From positions 110,693-174,692 of the forward strand of contig JASHNQ010000015.1 in NCBI GenBank assembly GCA_030041545.1: 64,000 nucleotides of DNA. The letters are read 5' to 3'. The translations under genes and the position numbers were made by a program. Source of the stretch: a candidate division FCPU426 bacterium. Its GTDB lineage: Bacteria; Oederibacteriota; Muellerivitia; Muellerivitales; Muellerivitaceae. Below the pieces are notes generated by a model that was not told where the DNA came from, ran no database searches, and saw only the letters and a list, made by a program, of their open reading frames with translations. Positions 45,299 through 53,734 of the stretch are shown here, one piece after another (the stretch's first letter is position 1; each line of letters opens with the position of its first letter).

Positions 45299-45949
45299 TT
45301 AGGAAGCCCAGCCTTCCTGTCCAATCAAGGGCACGAACCTCACGCCGTAGAGGGTCTTTTCCTGGAAATGTTCCTCCGTGCGCTTGATCACGCGCACCAA
45401 CTCCTGTTCCGCGCGGCCGCCCACGGGGATGATCATCACGCCGCCCACCTTGAGCTGGCGCAGGAGGGGTTTGGGGATCTTCGGCGCGGCGGCGGTCACC
45501 AGGATGGAATCAAAGGTGGCTTCTTCCTCCCAGCCCAGGGTTCCGTCCCCCTGCCTCACCATCACGTTGTGGATGCCCAGTTCCTTGAACCGTTTTTCCG
45601 CCTGGGCCATCAGGGAGGCTTCCCGCTCCACCCCGTAGACTTCCTTGACCAACCGGGAAAGGATCGCCGTGGAATAGCCGCTTCCCACGCCCACTTCCAG
45701 GACGCGGTGGGCCTCCGCCGGCTCGATGAGTTCGATCATGGAGGCCACGATATAGGGCTGGCTGATGGTTTGGCCAGCGCCGATAGGGAGGGGACCGTCC
45801 TCATAGGCCTTGTCGCGGTCGTCGGGGGGCACGAAAACGTGGCGGGGAATGTCCAGCATGGCCTGCAGGAGCCAGGGGTTGCGGATGCCGCGCTTTTCCA
45901 GCTGCTCCTTGACCATCACGTGGCGTTCCTCGAGGCGGCTGGAATCCAT
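45299..45949 (-). CDS. pcm: Protein-L-isoaspartate O-methyltransferase
   Basis: 216 residues. The PCMT signature IGAGQTISQPYIVASMIELI is followed by SAM motif I VLEVGVGSGYSTAIL, the acidic GVEREASL and motif post-I QGDGTLGW, with the late PVGG-x-x-x-Q-x-L segment as IPVGGRAEQEL. It methylates L-isoaspartyl residues in aged proteins so that they can be repaired. The length matches the bacterial enzyme. Single gene. The first residues (SSRLEERHVMVKEQLEKRGI) are as in other Pcm proteins, supporting the start. Confidence 0.95.
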   Translation of the reverse strand: MDSSRLEERHVMVKEQLEKRGIRNPWLLQAMLDIPRHVFVPPDDRDKAYEDGPLPIGAGQTISQPYIVASMIELIEPAEAHRVLEVGVGSGYSTAILSRLVKEVYGVEREASLMAQAEKRFKELGIHNVMVRQGDGTLGWEEEATFDSILVTAAAPKIPKPLLRQLKVGGVMIIPVGGRAEQELVRVIKRTEEHFQEKTLYGVRFVPLIGQEGWAS

Positions 45950-46018
45950 AAAACCCCCGGGACGGAATGACCGGCTTGGAGGGATATTTTACCGCGAAGC
46001 AGGCCTGGGGACGGCCCT

Positions 46019-46041
46019 CAAAAAAAGGGCGCAGGCCCTTG
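46019..46041 (-). terminator. Rho-independent terminator of the RND operon
   Basis: On the minus strand AAGGGC-CTGC-GCCCTT is a perfect stem followed by TTTTT, 27 bp past the stop of the RND pump gene. Confidence 0.85.
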
Positions 46042-46067
46042 GGGAAACCGGCTTCCCGACATTAGCC

Positions 46068-49000
46068 TTATTTTGAGCTTTTCGGGAGGAAGGCGCCCCG
46101 ACCCGGTTTTTTCCCCTTCGGGCCGGGCGCCATCCCCTTCTTCCCGCCTTCCTTCTCCAGGCCGAAAATCCCCCTGAACCAAAGCCTCAGGTCGTCGAAA
46201 TAGCCGTAAACCGAGGGCACCACGATGAGGGTGAGGATGAGCGAACTCAAGAGCCCCCCGATGACGGCCACGCCCATGGACTGGCGGAACTTGGCCACCT
46301 CGTTCAGGGCTAGGGCCACGGGCATCATGCCCATGATGAGCGCCATGGTGGTCATGAGGATGGGCCTCAAGCGGATGACGCCGGCCCGGCGGATGGCTTC
46401 GTCCCGGGCCATCCCCTCGTTTTCCATGCGCACCACGTAGTCCACCAGCAGGATGGCGTTCTTGGTGACCAGGCCCATGAGCATGATCAGGGAAATCATG
46501 GTGAAGATGTTCAGGGTCTGGTGCGTCACCAGCAGGGCCACGAAGGCCCCCACGATGGCCAGGGGGATGGAGATCATGATGGACATGGGGATGATGGGCG
46601 AGTCGTAGAGGCTGGTGAGGATCATGTAGGTGAAAAGCAAGGCCAGCCCCATGGCCACCAGCATGCTGATGGAAAGGTCCTGAAGGTCCTTGCCCTGCCC
46701 CACGATCTTGCCCGTCACGCCCGGTGGCAGGTTTTCGGCCGCCAACATCTTGTTGGCCTGGTTGATGATGTTGCCGAGGGCTCCTCCCTTGCCTAACTGG
46801 CCGGTGATCTCAATGTAGCGCTGCCGGTCCAGGCGGTTGATCTTGGAGGGCCCCTCGGTGGTGACGGGCGCGGCGATGTCGGAGAGCCTCACCATGCGGT
46901 TGTTGGTGTTGGGCACGTAAACGTCGTAAAAGTCCTTTTCCAAGTCGCGCTGGTCCTCCTGCATCCTGACCCGGATGTCGTAATCCAGCCCGTTCTGGCG
47001 GAACTTGGCCGGCACGGTCCCCTCGATCTGCGTGCGCAGTTCGTCCCCGGCCTGGATGCCCAAAACCCCCAGCTGTCGGCACTTGGCCGGGTCCAGCACG
47101 GCCTGGAACTCCGCCTTGCCGCCGTCGTAGTTGGTCTCAACGTCCTCCAGGCCCGGGATGTTTTTGATCTTCGCCACCAGCCGGTCCACGATGGGTTGCA
47201 ACACCTTGTAGTCGGGCCCCACGATGTCCAGGCTGAATGGCGCCTGGTTGCCGAGGGCGTCCCTATCCCCGATCTGGGGCTGCAACAGGTCCCGGTAAGG
47301 CTCCAGTTCCTTGCGGATATCCACCTTCAGTTCGTCGGCGGTCTTCTTGCGCTTGCGGTAGTCGATGAGCTTGATGTAAATCGTGGAGACGTTCTCATTG
47401 CCTTGGGTGTCGCCCACGGTCTCGGCGGTCACCCCGATTTCGGGGTGGGAACGGACGATGGCCGACACCTTTTCGGTCCAGTCCCGCATGGTGTCCAGCG
47501 CCATGTTGGGCGGGCCCTTCAGGGAAACCTGGAACTCCGGGTTGTCGCCGTTGGGCACGAAGGTGAAGGGGATGTATTTGCCGAGTGAAAGGCTGCCCAA
47601 GAAGATAACGATTGCCGCAAACACCACCCGGAAACGATGGTGGATAGCCCATACGATGACCTTCTCGTAGCTCTTCTCCAGCCAAGTCTGGAAATCATCG
47701 AACCATTGGAAAAAGGCCAGTTTGTCGGTGGGTTTGCCGCCCCGCCCCGCCCAATAGGCGGAAAGCATGGGACCCATGGTGAGGGCCTCGAAGAGCGAGA
47801 TGACCATGGCGAAGCAGACCGTCATGCCGAACTGCTTGAAGAACTGGCCCACCGTGCCCTTTAAAAAGGCGATGGGCATGAAAACCGCCAGGATGACGCC
47901 CGTGGTGGCAACAACCGCCAGGGCCACTTCCATGGTTCCGTGCTCGGCGGCTTTCTTGGGTTCCTCGCCCTCCTCCATGTGCCTCCAGATGTTTTCCCGC
48001 ACCACAATGGCGTCGTCGATCAAAAGCCCCACGGCCAGCGACAGGGCCAGGATGGTCATGAAGTTGAGGGTGAAGCCCATCCAATTCATGATGATGAAGG
48101 CGCCTAGAAGGGACGTGGGCAGGGCCGTGATGGTGATGAGCGTGGAGCGGAAGCTGCCCAGGAAAAGCAGCACCACCAGGACCGTCAGGAGGATCCCCAG
48201 GAAGATGGTCTGCTGGACGTCGTCCAGGTTCAAGCGGATGCCCCAGGAATCGTCCTGCACGAGCGAAAGGCTGGCGTTGCCGGGCCGGGTTTTCAAAATA
48301 TCGTTGAGGGTGTTCAGGTCCGCCTTGATCTCATCCGCCACCGCCACCGTATTGGCCTTGGTTTGCTTGTGGATCCGCAGGAACAACGAGGGCACGCCGT
48401 TGAAGGAACTGTAGTTTTGGGGGTCCTCCACCGTGTCCACCACCTGGCCGATCTTGTCCACCGTGATGGGCACGTCCGACCCCACGAAGTTCACCACCGT
48501 GTGCCGCAGACGGTCCAGGTCGTCGTACTGGCCCACGGAGCGAAAGAGCACGTTGTTGCCCGCCGTCTCGAACTTGCCCACGGGCACGTTGAGCCCGTTC
48601 AAGCCGATGTTGTCCGCCACGCCGCTGGCGCTCAGGCGGTAGGCGTTCAGCTTATTGCGGTCCAGTTCCACGCGGATTTCCCGTTTCGAGGCGCCGAAGA
48701 TGTCCACCACCCCGACCCCGGCCAGTTGGGCCAGGTGGGGCTTGATCACCTGGTCGGCCAGGTCATAGGCCTGGGGCGAGGTGAGGTCCGACTTCAAGCC
48801 CAGCATCACGATGGGCTGATCCGAGGGGTCCAGGCGCTGGATGACGGGCTCCTCGATGTCCTTGGGCAAAAGCGGCCGCACCAGCGACAGCCGGTCCCTG
48901 ACGCGCTGCTCGGCCTCCTTGCTGTCGGTTTCCAGGGTGAACTGCACCACCACCACCGAATAGCCCTCCTCGTTGGTGGAATTGATCTGCTTGACGCCCT

Positions 49001-49223
49001 GGATGGTGGAGAACTGCTCCTCCATGGGCTTGGAGATCTGCGCCTCGATCTCCTCCGGCGCCGCGCCCTTGTAGTTGGTGGTGACGGACACCACCGGGAA
49101 ACTGACGTCCGGGAAGAGGTCCACGCCCAGGGAGCGGTAGGACATGATGCCCAGGATCATGATGAGGATGGCCACGCAGGTGATGAAGGCCGGGCGGTCG
49201 ATGGCTAGCTTAGGAAGATTCAC
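46068..49223 (-). CDS. RND-family efflux transporter (HAE1/AcrB-like)
   Basis: 1051 residues from the GTG at 49223 (AAAGGAG six bases upstream). Twelve helices and two large periplasmic loops; helix 4 carries the proton-relay pair in SLAVGLLIDDAIVVREN, and the N-terminus IDRPAFITCVAILIMILGIMSYRSLGVDLFPDV is the classic start of HAE1 pumps. The short Lys-rich C-terminus is typical. It should work as a trimer with an adaptor and a TolC channel. The channel gene is directly upstream, but no adaptor gene lies between or around them. Expected substrates are amphiphilic drugs, detergents or lipids. Confidence 0.95.
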   Translation of the reverse strand: MNLPKLAIDRPAFITCVAILIMILGIMSYRSLGVDLFPDVSFPVVSVTTNYKGAAPEEIEAQISKPMEEQFSTIQGVKQINSTNEEGYSVVVVQFTLETDSKEAEQRVRDRLSLVRPLLPKDIEEPVIQRLDPSDQPIVMLGLKSDLTSPQAYDLADQVIKPHLAQLAGVGVVDIFGASKREIRVELDRNKLNAYRLSASGVADNIGLNGLNVPVGKFETAGNNVLFRSVGQYDDLDRLRHTVVNFVGSDVPITVDKIGQVVDTVEDPQNYSSFNGVPSLFLRIHKQTKANTVAVADEIKADLNTLNDILKTRPGNASLSLVQDDSWGIRLNLDDVQQTIFLGILLTVLVVLLFLGSFRSTLITITALPTSLLGAFIIMNWMGFTLNFMTILALSLAVGLLIDDAIVVRENIWRHMEEGEEPKKAAEHGTMEVALAVVATTGVILAVFMPIAFLKGTVGQFFKQFGMTVCFAMVISLFEALTMGPMLSAYWAGRGGKPTDKLAFFQWFDDFQTWLEKSYEKVIVWAIHHRFRVVFAAIVIFLGSLSLGKYIPFTFVPNGDNPEFQVSLKGPPNMALDTMRDWTEKVSAIVRSHPEIGVTAETVGDTQGNENVSTIYIKLIDYRKRKKTADELKVDIRKELEPYRDLLQPQIGDRDALGNQAPFSLDIVGPDYKVLQPIVDRLVAKIKNIPGLEDVETNYDGGKAEFQAVLDPAKCRQLGVLGIQAGDELRTQIEGTVPAKFRQNGLDYDIRVRMQEDQRDLEKDFYDVYVPNTNNRMVRLSDIAAPVTTEGPSKINRLDRQRYIEITGQLGKGGALGNIINQANKMLAAENLPPGVTGKIVGQGKDLQDLSISMLVAMGLALLFTYMILTSLYDSPIIPMSIMISIPLAIVGAFVALLVTHQTLNIFTMISLIMLMGLVTKNAILLVDYVVRMENEGMARDEAIRRAGVIRLRPILMTTMALIMGMMPVALALNEVAKFRQSMGVAVIGGLLSSLILTLIVVPSVYGYFDDLRLWFRGIFGLEKEGGKKGMAPGPKGKKPGRGAFLPKSSK

Positions 49224-49277
49224 TTAGCGCTCCTTTACATTAATACTTTTGGAAAATCTAAGGGTTGAGGCCCACGA

Positions 49278-49393
49278 AAGTTAGGAGTGCGGAGTTAGGA
49301 ATTAAGAGTTAAAACCCGTTATTACAGGGTTCTTTTCATTCCTAACTCCTCACTTCTAACTCCTAACTCACCGAATAAGCGAAGCTTATTCGG
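49278..49393. repeat. GTTAGGAGT inverted repeat and stop-codon hairpin
   Basis: GTTAGGAGTGCGGAGTTAGG (49280) is mirrored at 49337-49362 with three mismatches. Next to it, 49371-49393 is a perfect 10-bp-stem hairpin CCGAATAAGC-GAA-GCTTATTCGG that includes the TAA stop of the tolC-like gene. Together they fill the gap where an adaptor gene would be expected. Confidence 0.75.
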
Positions 49394-50834
49394 CGGCAAG
49401 CCACCATTGGGCTTCGGCCAGGAGCCCCAGCTTTTCCGCCACCACCGAAAGGTGGTTGAGCCGCGCCGCGTTGTAGTCGTTCTCGAAGGACAGCAGCTGG
49501 AACTCGGTGGTGCGTCCGTACTCCAGCCGCTGCCGTTCCTGGTCCGCCTTGGTCTCCTGGATCTCCTCGATCTCGGCGGTCATGGCCAGCCGCTTGTCCA
49601 CGTCGGCCATGCGCTGTTTCCAATCCTGCCAGTCCTGGTCCACTTCCAGTTGCTTGTCCTTGAGCCCCAGGAGGGAGCTTTCATAATTGCGCTGGTAGCC
49701 TTCGGCCACGCGCTGGGCCGTGAAGAGGTCCAAGGGGAGGGTGAACTGGGCCCCGACGTTCCAGGTCGGGTAGTTGAAGCCCCAGGCGGTTCCGTCGGCC
49801 TCGCCGAAGGTGGGGTCAAAACCGTTCCCCCGCCAGGAGGCGTTGAGGTTGATGTCGGGATAGACGTTCTGGGCGGCCTGGTCGTAGGTGGCCTTCTGGC
49901 TGTCCGCGCTCTTTTGCGTGGCCTTCAAGTCCAACCGGTCGGGCGGGGCGTCGGGGACATCCACCTTGAGGGCGGCCAGGGAGTCGTCCAGTGTCTGCAG
50001 TTGCTCGGGAACTTCGCCGTCGTGGGTTCCGCGGAAGCGGTTGAAGGCGAGCCGGGCCGACTTCTCCGTTTCCTCGGCCTGGTCCAGGTTCAATTCGGCC
50101 AGGCGCACCGAAGCCTCGGCCTGCAGGGCGTCGGGCGGGTCGGCTAGGTTGCGCGCCACGCGGCGGTTGGTCCATTCCCATATTTTTTGGCTGCGGTCCA
50201 GGGTGTCCTGCAGGATGGCGATCTGCTGCCGGGCCAGGGCCAGGTTCCAATAGGCCACCTTGGCCTGGTAAAGCACCCCCGCGCCTTGGAAGGCGGCCGA
50301 ATTGGCCGCCGATTCCATCTGGTACTGCACCATCTTCACCCCCGCCGAAGTCTGGACCCCGCCGAAGTCCTTGAATAGGGGCACCGACAGGGAAACCACC
50401 GGGGCGATCTGGTAATAGGAAGTGGGAAAAACGCTGCCTAGGGAAACCCCATCAATGACAATCTGGTTCAACTCGGGGTTCACGAGTGCGTTCAGGTTGG
50501 TGAAGGCGTACCCCACCGATACTGTGGGCCCGAAGGGCAGGAGGTCGGTGATGGAAACACCCATGGTGTCGGCCAGGGTATGGGGATAGGAAAAACCGTT
50601 GGGCTGTTCGGTGTCGTCCATGTGATTGTATCCGGCGACCAGGACCGGGGAATAGGTCAAGTCCTGCTGGTGGGATTGTTTCTCATAACCCTCCGCCGCG
50701 TCCCGGGCCGACTGGTAGTTTGGCCCCTGGCCTTTCACCTGCCCCAGGTAGTCCTCCAGGGTCAGGACGCCCTGGGCCGGGGCCATGCCCGCCGATAGGT
50801 AGAGCCCGATGATCAACCCCAATGGTTTTTTCAT
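49386..50834 (-). CDS. TolC-family outer-membrane channel of the RND pump
   Basis: 482 residues with a signal peptide ending near SAGMAPAQG. Two OEP halves: LTLEDYLGQVKGQGPNYQSA with helices to residue about 240, and the DRLDLKATQKSADSQKATYD half after it. The family ending is EYGRTTEFQLLSFENDYNAARL, the usual coiled-coil partner contact. GGGGAG lies six bases before the ATG at 50834. It heads an operon with the RND gene. The upstream region contains a GTAAC-N5-GTAAC box inside a block shared with the two-component promoter, so it is a likely member of that regulon. Confidence 0.9.
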   Translation of the reverse strand: MKKPLGLIIGLYLSAGMAPAQGVLTLEDYLGQVKGQGPNYQSARDAAEGYEKQSHQQDLTYSPVLVAGYNHMDDTEQPNGFSYPHTLADTMGVSITDLLPFGPTVSVGYAFTNLNALVNPELNQIVIDGVSLGSVFPTSYYQIAPVVSLSVPLFKDFGGVQTSAGVKMVQYQMESAANSAAFQGAGVLYQAKVAYWNLALARQQIAILQDTLDRSQKIWEWTNRRVARNLADPPDALQAEASVRLAELNLDQAEETEKSARLAFNRFRGTHDGEVPEQLQTLDDSLAALKVDVPDAPPDRLDLKATQKSADSQKATYDQAAQNVYPDINLNASWRGNGFDPTFGEADGTAWGFNYPTWNVGAQFTLPLDLFTAQRVAEGYQRNYESSLLGLKDKQLEVDQDWQDWKQRMADVDKRLAMTAEIEEIQETKADQERQRLEYGRTTEFQLLSFENDYNAARLNHLSVVAEKLGLLAEAQWWLAAE

Positions 50835-50917
50835 TTTTTCTCCCCGTTTGGCATGGAGCCAACCCCGTGGCGGGGCTTTTTAGAACGCGCGAGGTACGGT
50901 AAAGGGAATAAAGGCTG

Positions 50918-50982
50918 CACCGTTCTCATTCTTAGGCCAGAGGCCCGTTGGAACATAGGGGAACAGTGTAACAAGATGTAAC
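50918..50982 (-). promoter_or_regulatory. Promoter block of tolC-RND operon with GTAAC box (site d)
   Basis: GTAAC-AAGAT-GTAAC at 50968-50982, a dyad GGCC-AGA-GGCC at 50935-50945 and CACCGTTCTCA at 50918. On the minus strand TAAGAA (50934-50929) is a -10 candidate 33 bp from the box, the same spacing as at sites b and c. The block aligns end to end with 15647-15710. Confidence 0.65.
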
Positions 50983-51001
50983 TACCTGTAGCACCGCTGT
51001 C

Positions 51002-51445
51002 TTAAAACCCCTTGCCCTTGTGCCTCTTCCTCATCTTCTCGCCCCAGGCCTTCCAATCCGAGAGGGTCCAATTCTCATAGTCCGGCTCGGCCCAATCCGC
51101 GCTGTCGGCGAAGTCCTTCCAGTCCTTCTCGGACCACTTTTTCCATTCCATGCCCCACTTGATCCAATCGTTGATCTGCCCCGGCCCGCCGCCGCCCACC
51201 TCGCGGGGCATGACCAGACCCAATACGGCCGAGGCGATCGCCACCGTGCCGCCGATCAAGAGGCCCGCCAGCACGAAGATCACCACCAGGGTGGTGTTCA
51301 AGCCCTGGCCATGGGCCAGGACGATCCAGGGAAAGCCCAGGGCCAGGGCGACTCCCCCGACGATTCCCGTCACCGCGACGATCTGTCCCTCGCCGAACGA
51401 GACCTTGCCGTGGATCTTTTCCGGTTGATTCATTTCCTCACTCAT
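51002..51445 (-). CDS. Two-helix membrane protein with Trp-rich acidic tail
   Basis: 147 residues; GGGAG lies five bases before the ATG at 51445. A short polar start, two helices (about residues 22-46 and 49-77) and a soluble C-terminal half full of Trp, Asp, Glu and Lys (WGMEWKKWSEKDWKDFADSADW, cut here to its first part: KWSEKDWKDF) ending in a basic KMRKRHKGKGF. No zinc-binding anti-sigma motif. It follows the ECF sigma factor by 31 bp in the same direction, so it may be its target or regulator. No family recognised. Confidence 0.6.
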   Translation of the reverse strand: MSEEMNQPEKIHGKVSFGEGQIVAVTGIVGGVALALGFPWIVLAHGQGLNTTLVVIFVLAGLLIGGTVAIASAVLGLVMPREVGGGGPGQINDWIKWGMEWKKWSEKDWKDFADSADWAEPDYENWTLSDWKAWGEKMRKRHKGKGF

Positions 51446-51476
51446 GGCATCTCCCTTCCCAAGTCCGTTGGTTCCT

Positions 51477-51992
51477 TCACTGCTTCGGCGGAGGGCGGCG
51501 TCCCTCCAGGGCTTTCCTTAAGGCCTGGAGGGCATACCGGCACCGGCTCCCGGCCGTGTTCAGGGAAATCTGCAGGGCTTCCCCGATCTCCTTGAACGAC
51601 AACCCCAGGTAGTATTTCATCCGGATCACGGTCCGCTGGGCCTCGGGCAGCTTCAAGAGGGCCCGTTCCAAACGGAGCGGGTCCAATTTTTCCCATGCCG
51701 CCGGTTCGGGATTCTCGGGCGCCGCTGGTTCGGGAACGTCCGCCAGGGGAAGGGAATGCTTCCCCCTCGCCCGCCGCTTGAGCGCGTTCAACCAGATCGC
51801 CCGGCAGGCGTAGGCCGCCGGTTTTTCGACCTCCAGGCAACCCCTTTTTTCCCACAGCACCGCCAGGGTTTCCTGCACCACGTCCTCCGCTTCCTCGCGG
51901 TTTTGGAGGACCCGCCAGGCCAGCTTGAGCCAGAGTCCCCGGTTTTCCGAGGCGAAAGCCTGGAAAGCCTCCTCTTCTTGAAGATCGCCCAT
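51477..51992 (-). CDS. ECF-type RNA polymerase sigma factor
   Basis: 171 residues. Region 2 is EEAFQAFASENRGLWLKLAWRVLQNREEAEDVVQ with the D-x-x-Q-E motif as DVVQETLAVLW. A Pro/Ala-rich linker follows, and region 4 has ALLKLPEAQRTVIRMKYYLG and the helix-turn-helix SFKEIGEALQISLNTAGSRC. It is typical in size for group IV sigma factors. The next gene in the operon codes for a two-helix membrane protein rather than a zinc anti-sigma factor. The target promoters are unknown; GGAACC at 52070 divergent to it might be one. Confidence 0.93.
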   Translation of the reverse strand: MGDLQEEEAFQAFASENRGLWLKLAWRVLQNREEAEDVVQETLAVLWEKRGCLEVEKPAAYACRAIWLNALKRRARGKHSLPLADVPEPAAPENPEPAAWEKLDPLRLERALLKLPEAQRTVIRMKYYLGLSFKEIGEALQISLNTAGSRCRYALQALRKALEGRRPPPKQ

Positions 51993-52259
51993 GGACTGGT
52001 TTCAAACCTCGCTCGTTCAGAAGGATCCAAGTCCCGCTTTTTTTGTCTATGCCCTCCGCCACCTTTCAGGGAACCGAGATCGCCTAACTTGTCGGTGGTC
52101 AATTTTAATGGGGCAAAAACGCTTTTTACACCTGGGAAAACGGCCGCCCCTTCAGGCATCCCCTGCGTCTCCCTTTAGAAACCTTTTTGCCTAATTTCCC
52201 GTCTAAATAACTGGTAGTTCGATACTACTTCTACACCTTAATTTTTTCAGGAGGCGAGA

Positions 52260-52442
52260 ATGAAAAGGGCTTTGGTTATGGCATTGGCCTTGTTGTTCAC
52301 CGTTTCAACGTCGAGCTTGGTTTTGGCTCAAAGCAGCACGCCGACGAAAACGATGAAAAAGACCCACAAAAAGCACCACACGAAGAAGAAAAAGAGCACG
52401 GGAAGCTCGACTTCCAGTTCTTCTTCCGCCCCGGCCAACTAA
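52260..52442 (+). CDS. Small secreted Lys/Ser-rich protein
   Basis: 60 residues. AGGAGG lies five bases before the ATG at 52260. A good signal peptide (to LVLAQ) is followed by a short mature part of Thr, Lys and His (KKTHKKHHTKKKKS) and a Ser run. It is probably a basic periplasmic or surface peptide; similar low-complexity small secreted proteins occur in many environmental genomes without known role. A strong terminator follows. A small dyad GTAGT-TCGAT-ACTAC at 52214-52228 precedes it. Confidence 0.65.
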   Translation: MKRALVMALALLFTVSTSSLVLAQSSTPTKTMKKTHKKHHTKKKKSTGSSTSSSSSAPAN

Positions 52443-52484
52443 GGTGGGGCTTTCAGGCTTGAAAGCCTGAAGGAAAGTCTTCAA

Positions 52485-52514
52485 CGGCCTGGCTTAACGC
52501 CGGGCCGTTTTTTT
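52485..52514 (+). terminator. Rho-independent terminator of the small secreted protein gene
   Basis: CGGCCTGGC pairs with GCCGGGCCG (one mismatch) around a short loop and is followed by seven T. A second hairpin TTCAGGCTT/AAGCCTGAA lies just before, at 52451-52472. Confidence 0.9.
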
Positions 52515-52759
52515 GCCCGAGGGACCGGCTAGCCGCGTTACTTCTAGCCGCCCCGATGGTGGCGGTTTTACGGTGCGGTAAAAATCCCCGGGAAACCGTA
52601 ACTTTTAGGGCCAGGACGCGTCTAACCCGAAGACTCCGTTCTTGGGACCGGGCCCTGCCCGGGGAGTCCCGCTTCACCGGCTTTTTCCAAATCATCACTT
52701 TTCGGTAAGCGAGAGGAACGCAGCTTGGGACTGCGAAAAAATTTGTGGGGAGGTCGTTC
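52515..52759 (+). other. 245-nt leader with several stem-loops
   Basis: GC-rich non-coding stretch before the Ala/Ser-rich secreted protein gene. Visible stems are CCGCC/GGCGG (52549-52566), ACGGT/ACCGT (52569-52598) and GGGACCGGGC/GCCCGGGGAGTCCC (52644-52671). No known riboswitch core was recognised. It may be a structured 5' leader. Confidence 0.35.
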
Positions 52760-53335
52760 ATGAAGCATTGGGTTTGGATCGCTGTTTCGGTTTTGTCGCT
52801 CGGCTTAACGGGCCTGGCTTTGGCCCAGGATTCGAATACCGCCGCGGGCGGAGGCGCGACGGCCGCCGCTCCCGCGGATAATTCCTCCTCCGCTGGAGCC
52901 GCCGCGGCCCCGGCCATTCCGAAATACCCCGGAAGGGTGGTGGATATGCGCATCAAGAACCAATACAAGCGCATCCGCGAGGGGGTAAAGTCCAAGAAGC
53001 TTATCGAGGATGAGGCCAAGGATTTGAGGGCCAAGGTGGACGCCATCCGCGACCAGCTGAAGGCCGACTTCGCGCAAAACAAGCAGAGCGGGGTCAAGAA
53101 AATCACGGATGACCAATACGCCCAGTTGAAGCAGATGCTGGACGACAACTCCAAGGCCATCCACGACGAGAAAAACGACGGTGAAACCGATGCCAACCCC
53201 GGCACCTCCGGGACCGCCCCGGCGGGCGACTCCTCTTCTTCCACCGGTGGAACCGCTCCCGCGGGCGACAGTTCCTCCACCGGCGCGGCGGCCCCGGCCA
53301 CCAGCGCTCCTTCGGCGGCTTCCACCAACCAATAA
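52760..53335 (+). CDS. Secreted protein with a helical core and Ala/Ser/Gly-rich flanks
   Basis: 191 residues from the ATG at 52760 (GGGGAGG six bases upstream). Signal peptide to LALAQD. A flexible Ala/Gly/Ser stretch leads to a highly charged helical core of about 85 residues (KSKKLIEDEAKDLRAKVDAI, DDQYAQLKQMLDDNSKAIH), probably a helical hairpin, and a tail with a repeated GTAPAGDSSSSTG unit. It resembles periplasmic helical proteins but no family is recognised. The long antisense open frame across it is a composition artefact. It is followed by a repeat element and a terminator. Confidence 0.7.
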   Translation: MKHWVWIAVSVLSLGLTGLALAQDSNTAAGGGATAAAPADNSSSAGAAAAPAIPKYPGRVVDMRIKNQYKRIREGVKSKKLIEDEAKDLRAKVDAIRDQLKADFAQNKQSGVKKITDDQYAQLKQMLDDNSKAIHDEKNDGETDANPGTSGTAPAGDSSSSTGGTAPAGDSSSTGAAAPATSAPSAASTNQ

Positions 53336-53344
53336 AATTTTTTT

Positions 53345-53510
53345 ACGGAACTATGCACTTGGCGTCAGTTCGCAGTTGGTCGTCCATCCCCCTCTCCCTC
53401 GAGGGGAGAGGGCCGGGGTGAGGGTGATTTCATAGGTTTCACTGCACCCCTTACCTTCTCCCGCAAGGGGCGAGGGTTTTTGGAAACTGACGCCAAGTGC
53501 ATAGTTCCGT
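53345..53510. mobile_element. MITE-like element with 26-bp perfect inverted ends (contains family B copy 2)
   Basis: The ends 53345-53370 (ACGGAACTATGCACTTGG...) and 53485-53510 are exact inverted copies of 26 bp. Inside is a family B repeat: CCCCTCTCCCTCGAGGGGAG, GGCCGGGGTGAGGGTG, then CACCCCTTACCTTCTCCCGC. So one short repeat seems nested in another, or the whole forms one very long hairpin. Confidence 0.8.
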
Positions 53511-53527
53511 TTTTTTATCCCCCTCCA

Positions 53528-53566
53528 CAACCGGACGGCCTTAAAGCCGCCCGGTTGTTTATTTTT
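53528..53566 (+). terminator. Rho-independent terminator
   Basis: CAACCGG-A-CGGC pairs with GCCG-C-CCGGTTG around TTAAA-type loop and is followed by TTTATTTTT. It ends plus-strand transcription from the secreted protein gene, past the repeat element. Confidence 0.85.
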
Positions 53567-53734
53567 AGGCTTTTTTTCTCATCCCCGATGGTGGACTTCC
53601 CTAAATTTTCCCCGGCCCTCGGCAAAAACCTTATAATTTTCTATTGTTTCCTGTCCTTCGGGCGTTGACCCGGCGGGGCTTCAGGGGTAAAACTGTGCCC
53701 CTTCATCCGGTAACACCAAACAAAGGTATCGAGT

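Noticed and set aside
52070..52096. GGAACC-N16-TCGGT, an ECF-type promoter candidate near the sigma gene
   Set aside because: The -10 part is weak, the distance to the next start codon is about 165 bp, and no second copy was seen to support it.
52549..52690. Possible c-di-GMP or fluoride riboswitch in the leader of the secreted protein gene
   Set aside because: The conserved core bases of these classes are not present; only generic GC-rich stems can be seen.
52453..53358. A 301-codon minus-strand frame across the Ala/Ser-rich secreted protein
   Set aside because: It arises from the low-complexity GC-rich composition; the plus strand has a signal peptide, RBS and terminator.
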